Source of the DNA: Holosporaceae bacterium | GTDB taxonomy: Bacteria; Pseudomonadota; Alphaproteobacteria; UBA3830 | Assembly (NCBI GenBank): GCA_031258475.1 | Contig: JAIRMS010000078.1 | Coordinates: 1-14,215, forward strand | Direction of reading: 5' to 3' | Length of the DNA stretch: 14,215 nt | Shown here: positions 7,404 through 14,120 of the stretch, piece after piece | How the letters are laid out: each line of letters opens with the position of its first letter | Position numbering within the stretch: position 1 is the stretch's first letter | Notes under the pieces: model-generated | Databases searched by the model: none | Seen by the model: only the letters and a program-made list of their open reading frames with translations | What the model was told of the DNA's origin: nothing | Made by a program: the position numbers and the translations under genes

Positions 7404-7478
7404 GATTGCCACGTCGCTACGCTCCTCGCAATGACGACTCTACTACTTTTCGTCATTGCGGGTGCAGCGAAGCAATCC
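7404..7478. repeat. inverted pair of dispersed palindromic repeat arms
   Basis: The left arm starts GGATTGCCACGTCGCTACG (31-base core 7405-7435) and the right arm runs GTCATTGCGGGTGCAGCGA to GCAATCC (7452-7478). The arms face each other, so transcripts from either strand could form a hairpin with a short spacer. The left arm is the reverse complement of the unit at 1816-1846 with one mismatch; the right arm is more diverged and lacks part of the core. Confidence 0.75.
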
Positions 7479-7538
7479 AGAAAATGAAAATCGCATTTCT
7501 AAAGTGATTCATGTATATTTTCACTCTAAAACAGGACC

Positions 7539-7563
7539 GCTCGACCCAAATTCTGAGCCGAGC
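7539..7563 (-). terminator. stem-loop downstream of the nucleotide transporter gene
   Basis: On the minus strand GCTCGGCTC and GGGTCGAGC can pair (9 positions, two of them G-U) around the loop AGAATTT. It starts 14 bases after the transporter stop codon. The following T run is short and displaced (CCTGTTTT), so it may be a weak terminator or just a 3'-end stabilising hairpin. Confidence 0.4.
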
Positions 7564-7577
7564 AAAAAGATCTAGGT

Positions 7578-9032
7578 CTATTTATCGTGATCTGCAGAAA
7601 GTTTTGCAAATTCCTTGCTCAGTCCTGAAACCGCAAAGAACCAGAGCAGTAAAATTCCCACGAAAACCAAAGTGATAATCGGGGCCAGTTGAACCAAAGA
7701 TGAACCAACAAATATCACATTTAACAGCAAAAACTGAACGAGAGCTCCCCCGGATTTCCCGGCTCTTCCTCCGATGACATCGACGGCTGCTTTTCCCTTT
7801 GACTTCAGCTCGTCGTCCAGCGGAATGTAGCTCATCTCTTTGGTGGCGTCGAACAGCGAATATTTTACTCCTTTGCCCAAAACGTTCTGCAACAATCCGA
7901 CCGAGGTGATGATCCCAAGAATACTAAATCCTGCATGATTCACCATCGGAGTTAAATCGTCTTTAAAAATGATGCAGCAGAAGAAAATCACACCGGTAAC
8001 TAATATCATCGCAGGAGTCACTATCGCGGAAGTAAACCATGAACATGTCCTAAGAATATTGGCACCTATCAGCATGAATATGATGGTCGCAATGCCGGTC
8101 CAGATTTGTAGATTTCCCATGAATCCTCTGAATTCAGCGTCGGTTGGATATAGCAATTTTGCCTGCCCTTTCCACATAACCTCAACCAAATTTATGCTGA
8201 CTCCGTAGCAAACAACCAGCAAAACGATGAATCCCAAATATTTGGAAGTGAAGATATATTTCATGCTTTCCCCAAGAGACAACTTAACCTTTTTCTTCGG
8301 CTTTTTAACTTCATCGGGATTGAAAAACTGCGGATCAGTTAGAACATAAGTATTTAACCAATAGTAAATAAATATAATCACCAGGCAAAACACAGCCGCA
8401 AGCCCCGTAATTACATATACGTTTTTCACCGTGTTTAAAATAGTTCCCGAGAAAACCAGAGAGATGTTGGCGATAAAACCAAACATGGAATAAAATCTTT
8501 TTGATTGCTTGAGCGGAGTAACATCGTTCGCAAATCTCCAGAACATGAGACTTACCATCGCGCTTCCCCAAAGCTCGGACATTACATAAAAAGATGAGAA
8601 AACCCATCCTTCCACCGGAATCAACAAATTCTTGAGAAACTTGCTTTCAATTCCCTGAAAATTCAGAGATAAAATTTCATTACATGGATACAAAACGGCC
8701 GCGAACAGCAGAAAATACGCCATAAAAAACGATACGATTATGTAAAACACGGCATTTTTAGAAAACGCACTTGAAAGTTTCGAATATGCCAACATGAACA
8801 GCACGGCTCCGGGCAATACGAACCATAATTTCAGAGTTGGAATTGCTTCCGCCCCCATGGAAGTAACCACAAGAGAGTCTTTCGTCCCCCTCAGCACACT
8901 ATAGTTGAACAGTATGCACATCAACATCAGTGCCATCGGAAGAAACTTTTTTAGTTCTGATGGATAAATTGGCCAAACCACGGCCTTCCATCCACTGAGA
9001 TTTTCCGATTCTTCTTTCGCTTTATTCGCCAT
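7578..9032 (-). CDS. tlcA: ATP/ADP-type nucleotide transporter (Tlc/NTT family)
   Basis: This membrane carrier belongs to the AAA/NTT nucleotide transporter family (TC 2.A.12) found in Rickettsiales, Chlamydiae and plastids. It either exchanges bacterial ADP for host ATP or imports host nucleotides. The 484 residues form about 12 membrane helices. Family signatures are visible: YSVLRGTKDSLVVTSMGAE (residues 44-62) followed by PTLK, and LFDATKEMSYIPLD then KGKAAVDVIGGRAGKSGG (about 393-429). Typical members are about 500 residues, so it looks intact. Substrate (ATP/ADP exchange or nucleotide uptake) cannot be read from sequence, so the tlcA symbol is provisional. The ATG at 9032 is chosen because AAGGGA lies 6 bases upstream; a GTG at 9068 in frame has no such site. 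It has its own promoter and is divergent from priA. Confidence 0.93.
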   Translation of the reverse strand: MANKAKEESENLSGWKAVVWPIYPSELKKFLPMALMLMCILFNYSVLRGTKDSLVVTSMGAEAIPTLKLWFVLPGAVLFMLAYSKLSSAFSKNAVFYIIVSFFMAYFLLFAAVLYPCNEILSLNFQGIESKFLKNLLIPVEGWVFSSFYVMSELWGSAMVSLMFWRFANDVTPLKQSKRFYSMFGFIANISLVFSGTILNTVKNVYVITGLAAVFCLVIIFIYYWLNTYVLTDPQFFNPDEVKKPKKKVKLSLGESMKYIFTSKYLGFIVLLVVCYGVSINLVEVMWKGQAKLLYPTDAEFRGFMGNLQIWTGIATIIFMLIGANILRTCSWFTSAIVTPAMILVTGVIFFCCIIFKDDLTPMVNHAGFSILGIITSVGLLQNVLGKGVKYSLFDATKEMSYIPLDDELKSKGKAAVDVIGGRAGKSGGALVQFLLLNVIFVGSSLVQLAPIITLVFVGILLLWFFAVSGLSKEFAKLSADHDK

Positions 9033-9038
9033 TGCCGT

Positions 9039-9044
9039 TCCCTT
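9039..9044 (-). promoter_or_regulatory. ribosome binding site deciding the transporter start
   Basis: AAGGGA on the minus strand is 6 bases before the ATG at 9032. It favours this start over the in-frame GTG at 9068, which would add 12 residues rich in Lys and Arg. Confidence 0.6.
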
Positions 9045-9077
9045 ATCCTTTCTTTTAAGTATAACCACAGGGGGTTA

Positions 9078-9106
9078 AATATATATTAAAAATTCCAACG
9101 GCTCAA
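9078..9106 (-). promoter_or_regulatory. sigma-70-type promoter for the nucleotide transporter gene
   Basis: On the minus strand, -35 TTGAGC (9106-9101), a 17-base spacer and -10 TATATT (9083-9078) lie 45 bases before the chosen start codon. The promoter sits in the 192-base divergent region shared with priA; no equally good promoter was found for priA. Confidence 0.6.
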
Positions 9107-9224
9107 CTAAAATCATATGCGCATTGGCGGAGTTGCCTGGGTTTTTAAAATCTATCATGATTTTGATGTCTGTGTTTGCTAGAATTGCTCACAAGAAAGG
9201 AAATAGCGCTACTTTAAAGGCCAT

Positions 9225-11153
9225 ATGAATACATTTTCAGTTCTTCCAATCGGTCCGTTTAATAATTTCTATTCCTACACTTCAGAGGATGAATTTCTGG
9301 TTGGAGATGTGGTTGAAGTTCCGTTTGGACGACGCAGCGTAATCGGCATAATTACCAACGAGAACGCGACCACAGATAGAGATTTAAAAAAAATATCAAA
9401 AAGTCTGAATCTTAACATTGGCCAAACGAACTATGATTATCTGAAATGGGTTTCGAATTACACAATGATTCCCCTGGGCAATGTCCTAAAAATGATGCTG
9501 CCAGAAAAGATGGTTTTTCTGGAAGAAAGGCACTTCCCAAGCGAAACGTTTCCATCTTCGAAAGAAATCATCACATTAAATCCCGATCAAACTGCGGCGT
9601 ATCAAAAAATTACAGAAAACGGAAGCGGAACATTTTTGCTGAACGGAGTTACCGGATCTGGAAAAACGGAAATATATCTGTCCGTGGTCAAAGACATCTT
9701 GTGGCGGAACAGGCAAGCTCTGATTTTATTTCCGGAAATCGCACTAACTCAGCAAATAATTAAACGGGTGGAAAAATATTTTGGATGTCGTCCTTTTATC
9801 TGGAATTCCAATATAACTCCTAAAAATAAAAGAATGATATGGCTCAAAGCAATTTTTGGAGAGCCCTGCGTTGTTATTGGAGCGAGATCAGCTCTGTTTA
9901 TCCCCTTTAAAAATCTTGGGATAATCGTGGTGGACGAGGAACACGACTCATCCTACAAGCAGGAAGAAGGGAGTATTTATAATGCCAGAGATATGGCTGT
10001 CGTTAGAGGACATCTGCAGAAAATTCCAGTGATTCTGTCCTCTGCCACTCCGTCCTTCGAGAGTTATATAAACGCGAAAAATAATAAATACGGATATGCT
10101 TTTGTGGGAAATAGGTTTGGTACATCGCAAATGCCTTCGATTAATTTGATCGATATGAGGCAGAACAGATTTGATGGATTTATTTCTCCACCGCTGCTGA
10201 ATGAGATCAAATCTGCTATATCGAGGGGAGAGCAATGTTTGATCTATCTGAATAGGCGTGGCTATTCTCCGGTCGTACTCTGCAGATCCTGCGGAGAAAA
10301 AATTGCCTGCCCCAATTGCTCCACGTGGTTGACCTACCACAGGAGAATCGACAGGCTAGTCTGTCATTACTGCGACCATAGAATCAGTATTCCAAAAAAA
10401 TGTCACAACTGTGGCAAAGAAGAGTCATATATACCGTTTGGGCCCGGAATTGAGAGAGTCTTTGAGGAACTCCAGAGAAAAATTCCCACGGCACGCATTG
10501 AGATAGCGTCTTCCGACACAATTTCCTCCGATAAAAACATCAAAAAATTGTTTAGTAAAATCCTCAATAACGAGGCAAATATAATAATAGGGACGCAAAT
10601 TTTGGCGAAGGGCCATCATTTTCCAAACATTACTCTTGTTGGAATAATAGATGGAGATCTGGGGTTAAACGGCGCTGATCTGCGAGCGTCTGAAAAAACG
10701 TATCAGCTAATAAATCAAGTCTCCGGACGGGCAGGACGTGGAGAAAAACAGGGGAAAATTTTCATCCAAACCTTTGATCCCGATCATTCCCTATTCGCTG
10801 CGCTAAAATCAGACAATCTTAACGATTTTATAAAATTAGAAATAGAGTCGCGCAAAAATAACGGATGGCCTCCGTTTTCTACTCTGGCGGCTGTTATTAT
10901 TTCAGGAACGAACAGGGAACTAACCGAGCAAGTGGCGAAGAATTTATATGAAACTCGTCCACGAAATATAATGGTATTCGGACCAGCTCCCGCTCCGATT
11001 TTTTTGCTTCGAGGTCGAACAAGATGGAGATTTTTATTGAAATCCTTCAGAAAAAAGTCATTGAATCATGCAATCAGACATTGGATATTTTCTCAAAAGA
11101 TATCAAAGAACATTAAAATTCAAATAGATATTGATCCAATAAGTTTTTTGTAA
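9225..11153 (+). CDS. priA: primosomal protein N' (PriA replication-restart helicase)
   Basis: PriA recognises stalled or collapsed replication forks and reloads the replisome; it is an ATP-dependent 3'-5' superfamily 2 helicase. The 642 residues are shorter than E. coli PriA (732) because the N-terminal DNA-binding part is reduced to about 115 residues. The helicase core has Walker A GVTGSGKT (141-148), DEEH (237-240), the SSATPS segment (272-277), GTQILAKGHHFP (456-467) and QVSGRAGRG (498-506). The zinc region carries all eight expected cysteines: 353, 356, 362, 365, 380, 383, 393 and 396. The C-terminal domain (FGPAPAPIFLLRGRTRWRFL) is present. The ATG at 9225 has AAAGG only 4 bases upstream, slightly close. 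It is plus-strand and divergent from the transporter gene. Nothing suggests a defect. Confidence 0.97.
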   Translation: MNTFSVLPIGPFNNFYSYTSEDEFLVGDVVEVPFGRRSVIGIITNENATTDRDLKKISKSLNLNIGQTNYDYLKWVSNYTMIPLGNVLKMMLPEKMVFLEERHFPSETFPSSKEIITLNPDQTAAYQKITENGSGTFLLNGVTGSGKTEIYLSVVKDILWRNRQALILFPEIALTQQIIKRVEKYFGCRPFIWNSNITPKNKRMIWLKAIFGEPCVVIGARSALFIPFKNLGIIVVDEEHDSSYKQEEGSIYNARDMAVVRGHLQKIPVILSSATPSFESYINAKNNKYGYAFVGNRFGTSQMPSINLIDMRQNRFDGFISPPLLNEIKSAISRGEQCLIYLNRRGYSPVVLCRSCGEKIACPNCSTWLTYHRRIDRLVCHYCDHRISIPKKCHNCGKEESYIPFGPGIERVFEELQRKIPTARIEIASSDTISSDKNIKKLFSKILNNEANIIIGTQILAKGHHFPNITLVGIIDGDLGLNGADLRASEKTYQLINQVSGRAGRGEKQGKIFIQTFDPDHSLFAALKSDNLNDFIKLEIESRKNNGWPPFSTLAAVIISGTNRELTEQVAKNLYETRPRNIMVFGPAPAPIFLLRGRTRWRFLLKSFRKKSLNHAIRHWIFSQKISKNIKIQIDIDPISFL

Positions 11154-11211
11154 AAATTAACTTCTTTTAAATCAATTTGTTCTAGACTATGGAAAGAACA
11201 AAGATATGGGC

Positions 11212-11230
11212 ATCGTGATTTTATCACGAT
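11212..11230 (+). promoter_or_regulatory. perfect hairpin in the leader before the sheath fusion gene
   Basis: ATCGTGA-TTTTA-TCACGAT is a 7-pair perfect stem with a 5-base loop, located between the priA stop and the ribosome site of the sheath gene. It has no T run on the plus strand, so it is not a standard terminator for priA. It could be a leader structure or an operator-like palindrome. No clear promoter was found in this 104-base gap. Confidence 0.4.
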
Positions 11231-11257
11231 AGAAGTTATGATTTGAAGGTATAAACA

Positions 11258-13312
11258 ATGGTTGAAAGCACACAGCACGTATTGGATAGGGTTCGTCCTC
11301 CAAGAGTTCAAATTACCTACGATGTGGAGATAGGTAACGCCATAGTTATGAAGGAATTGCCGTTCGTCATGGGCGTTATATCCGACTTGTCCGGTATGCC
11401 GGTCGATCCACTGCCACCTATTAAGTTCCGAAAATTTGTGGAAATAGATCGTGATAATCTTCCGGATTTTATGGTGTCGATTAATCCGAGACTCGCAATA
11501 CAAGTAAAAGATACGCTCGGAGATGGTTCTGAAGATTTAAATGCAGAGTTGTTTTTCAAACACATGGACGATTTCGGCCCAATTAGCATCGCTAAACAGG
11601 TACCGAAATTGGATAAAATTTATTCGACTCGAATAAAATTGAACGACCTTGTCGTAAAGATGGAGGGAAACGACCCGCTGCAGCAATGTATAAAAGATGT
11701 CGTTGACGACACTAATCTAAAGACTGCACTAAAATCTCAGATTGACGCGGTTCTTAAAGCCAACAAGCAATCCGTTACAGCCGATTTTGCGACAACGACT
11801 TCGGATGAGACGGCGACCACGCCGCCAAAAACAGACACTGCTTCCGGAACCGCCGGTGGAGACGCTGTGCAGAAAGTTAATCGGGAAATCCTCAAAGAGA
11901 TGTTTGTGGACGGTAAACTTGCGAGGGAACCGTCGGCAGAAGTATATGCGTGCGATATTTTGATGGAGTTGCTTTATAAAATCGAAGAATACAAAGTAAC
12001 CGCGATGAAGAATCCTTTGGTTTTTGTTGAAAAAGTCATATCTGACATGGACGCTGCACTGAGCACGCAAATCAACGAGATTCTCCATAATCTCGCGTTT
12101 CAGGAACTTGAAGGCACCTGGAGAGCTTTGCATTATCTTATAATGAATACTGAAACTAGCACCCATCTGAAAATAAGAATAATGAACGCGTCTAAAAAAG
12201 ATTTGCTGGACGATCTGGAAAACGCCGTTGAATTCGATCAAAGTCAATTGTTCAAAAAAGTATACGAAGAAGAATATGGCACCTTTGGCGGACATCCCTA
12301 TTCCTGTTTAATCGGTGGATATGAATTTACGCGCCATCCTCAGGATATTTTGCTGCTGGAAAAAATTTCCAACGTAGCGGCGGCTGCTCACGCTCCATTC
12401 ATCGCAGCGGCGCATCCGAGAATGTTCGATATGGAAAGCTTTTCGCACCTTGCCGGCCCGAGAGATATATCAAAAATCTTCGAGAGCACTGAAATGATCA
12501 AATGGAGATCGTTCAGAGACAGCGAAGATTCCAGATACGTGGCCCTTGTTCTTCCGAGAATTTTAATGAGGCTTCCTTACGGACCGGATACTTTGCCTGT
12601 GGATGGTATGAACTACGTCGAATCAATAGACGGGACTGATAATTCGCAATTCTGCTGGGGAAACGCGGCTTTTATCATGGGGCAAAGAATAGGGTATGCC
12701 GTTTCTCTCTATAAATGGCCGGCAGCCATTCGAGGGGTGGAAGGAGGTGGACTCGTGGAAGATCTTCCTGCTTACACGTTCAAAACCACAGATGGAGATA
12801 TTGCACTAAAATGTCCTACGGAAATAGCCATTACCGATCGACGGGAAAAAGAGCTGACAGACATGGGATTTTTGGCGATTCTTCATAGCAAAGGAACGGA
12901 TTTCGCCGCATTTTTTGGAGGTCAAACCGCACAGAAGCCAAAAGTTTATAACACAGACGACGCAAATGCGAACGCCTCGCTAAGCGCGAGACTGCCTTAC
13001 TTGCTGGCGGCTTCCAGGTTCGCCCATTATATAAAATCGATTATGAGAGATAAAATCGGGTCCTTTATGACCAAAGAAAACGTTTCTACCTATCTTAATA
13101 ACTGGATCGCCAGCTATGTGTTGCTGAACGACGCGGCGAGCCAGGAACTTAAAGCAAGATTTCCTCTAAGGGAAGCAAGAATCGACGTGTTTGATGTTCC
13201 AGGAAAACCTGGATCATATAAAGCGACGATATTTTTAAGACCTCATTTCCAACTGGAGGAATTGACTGCGTCCATAAGATTGGTCGCAAGTTTACCGCCT
13301 CCGGCTAAGTAA
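11258..13312 (+). CDS. tssB-tssC: type VI secretion contractile sheath protein, TssB-TssC in-frame fusion
   Basis: This single 684-residue protein joins the two T6SS sheath subunits that are normally separate. Residues 1 to about 170 match TssB (VipA): RVRPPRVQITYDVE (11-24), LPFVMGVISDLSG (34-46), FVEIDRDNL and MDDFGP (103-108). A Thr/Ala-rich linker (about 171-205) leads into a complete TssC (VipB) of about 480 residues: LSTQINEILHNLAFQELEGTWRALHYL (268-294), EFDQSQLFKKVYEEEYGTFGG (325-345), RSFRDSEDSRYVAL (417-430), RGVEGGGLVEDLP (492-504), ALKCPTEIAITDRREKEL (516-533), RFPLREARIDV and LRPHFQLEEL (660-669). The ATG at 11258 has GAAGG about 8 bases upstream. No stop or frameshift interrupts it. 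Met215 could be an internal TssC start but has no good ribosome site. The hcp-like gene follows 68 bases downstream. Confidence 0.95.
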   Translation: MVESTQHVLDRVRPPRVQITYDVEIGNAIVMKELPFVMGVISDLSGMPVDPLPPIKFRKFVEIDRDNLPDFMVSINPRLAIQVKDTLGDGSEDLNAELFFKHMDDFGPISIAKQVPKLDKIYSTRIKLNDLVVKMEGNDPLQQCIKDVVDDTNLKTALKSQIDAVLKANKQSVTADFATTTSDETATTPPKTDTASGTAGGDAVQKVNREILKEMFVDGKLAREPSAEVYACDILMELLYKIEEYKVTAMKNPLVFVEKVISDMDAALSTQINEILHNLAFQELEGTWRALHYLIMNTETSTHLKIRIMNASKKDLLDDLENAVEFDQSQLFKKVYEEEYGTFGGHPYSCLIGGYEFTRHPQDILLLEKISNVAAAAHAPFIAAAHPRMFDMESFSHLAGPRDISKIFESTEMIKWRSFRDSEDSRYVALVLPRILMRLPYGPDTLPVDGMNYVESIDGTDNSQFCWGNAAFIMGQRIGYAVSLYKWPAAIRGVEGGGLVEDLPAYTFKTTDGDIALKCPTEIAITDRREKELTDMGFLAILHSKGTDFAAFFGGQTAQKPKVYNTDDANANASLSARLPYLLAASRFAHYIKSIMRDKIGSFMTKENVSTYLNNWIASYVLLNDAASQELKARFPLREARIDVFDVPGKPGSYKATIFLRPHFQLEELTASIRLVASLPPPAK

Positions 13313-13380
13313 TTTAAGAGGTTTTTAATTTATTTGTGGTAACAATTACGTAAGATAAGTGGTTTTGTGGGAGATGTTGG

Positions 13381-13989
13381 ATGACTTTTTTTGAAAGTAG
13401 ACAGGAAGATTTTAACATGTTTGAACAAACAGCAAGACCCGCTAATCTCAGTACCAACGATAAGGGGCAGAATGATGCAAAAGGAGGCGGTCATACGCCT
13501 CAATATACAATTACTTGTCCAGATATTTTTGGAAGTGATCTAGGAGAGATAGATGGTAACGACGCTTCGGCTGATACAAGTCCTATCATATGGATAGTAC
13601 TTGGGAGTGCGAGATTGGCGACCTACGATTCTTCTGGAGAATTATCCGGAGATGGAAGAATTGTCTGCAGAGACATAATAATATGCATGAAATATGGAGG
13701 CTGGGCTCCCGTAATTCAGCAATACATGTACGAAGGGAAAAAAATTGATAAAATCACCGTTAAAAGACTCATAAGCATAAATGGCACGCTTATAGTTATT
13801 CAAGAAATAACCTACGAAACATGCCTGTTTAAGACCTATGAACAAAACGGCGATACAATTACGTTCACATTCACCTTTGTCAAATATACAGACCTGAGTA
13901 AAGCGTATGGTCACGATGGAACTGCGATTGGAAATGTCGGAGTAACATTTGATTACGGCAGTGTGAAAGTTGAATCTATCAGCGGATAA
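13381..13989 (+). CDS. hcp: probable Hcp (TssD) T6SS inner-tube protein
   Basis: This is probably the tube protein that stacks in hexameric rings inside the sheath and is expelled on contraction. The core of about 160 residues (41-200) is beta-rich and has the Hcp-like order: an opening strand (QYTITCPDIFGSDLGE), a middle segment GRIVCRDIIICMKYGGWAPVIQQYMYEGKKIDKITVKRL, then QEITYETC and a closing FDYGSVKVES strand. I recognise the pattern and the context rather than a single diagnostic motif, so this is less secure than the sheath call. About 24-40 low-complexity residues precede the core. Two starts are possible: ATG 13381 with GGGAG 7 bases upstream, or ATG 13417 with AGGAAG 8 bases upstream. 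It follows the sheath gene on the same strand and is probably co-transcribed with it. Confidence 0.62.
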   Translation: MTFFESRQEDFNMFEQTARPANLSTNDKGQNDAKGGGHTPQYTITCPDIFGSDLGEIDGNDASADTSPIIWIVLGSARLATYDSSGELSGDGRIVCRDIIICMKYGGWAPVIQQYMYEGKKIDKITVKRLISINGTLIVIQEITYETCLFKTYEQNGDTITFTFTFVKYTDLSKAYGHDGTAIGNVGVTFDYGSVKVESISG

Positions 13990-14057
13990 AACCGAACTGG
14001 GCGAGGAACTTCTGACTAATGCGAATAATGGATTAGATTGTTTATATTTCAGTTTGT

Positions 14058-14085
14058 TGCAGAAAAATCACGTGATTTTTTTGCA
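14058..14085 (+). terminator. stem-loop after the hcp-like gene, possible terminator
   Basis: The perfect 18-base palindrome AAAAATCACGTGATTTTT (14063-14080) is extended by TGCA on both sides, so a transcript can fold into a 12-position stem with one G-U pair. It follows the hcp-like stop by 68 bases. The T run is mostly within the stem and a short TTTT follows, so it is a plausible terminator usable from either side. Confidence 0.5.
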
Positions 14086-14102
14086 TTTTCAGCTCTACTC
14101 TA

Positions 14103-14120
14103 GGCTCTGTCGTCATGAGA
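14103..14120 (+). repeat. IS terminal inverted repeat (right copy)
   Basis: GGCTCTGTCGTCATGAGA matches the inward-read end of the left element (98-115) at 14 of 18 positions. TGTCGTCA is unbroken and GAGA closes both. Confidence 0.7.

Larger units (their letters stand above)
7229..7577. other. 349-base gap between tRNA-Gly and the nucleotide transporter gene
   Basis: No protein gene is supported here. The gap contains the tRNA promoter (7239-7267), an inverted pair of dispersed repeat arms (7404-7478), the short flanking repeat AAAGTGATTCAT (7501-7512) and a stem-loop after the transporter gene (7539-7563). Reading frames that cross it use tRNA and repeat sequence. Confidence 0.7.

Noticed and set aside
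7404..7478. CRISPR array
   Set aside because: Only two inverted arms with no regular direct repeats, spacers or cas genes.
9033..9068. GTG start adding 12 residues to the nucleotide transporter
   Set aside because: The ATG at 9032 has AAGGGA at the right spacing, while the GTG at 9068 has none; the -10 box lies only 9 bases before that GTG.
9163..9185. TTGATG...TAGAAT as a priA promoter
   Set aside because: The spacer is only 11 bases, too short for a sigma-70 promoter.
11729..12295. 188-residue minus-strand frame opposite the sheath fusion
   Set aside because: Shadow of the conserved TssC coding sequence; Phe/Arg-rich composition and no family resemblance.
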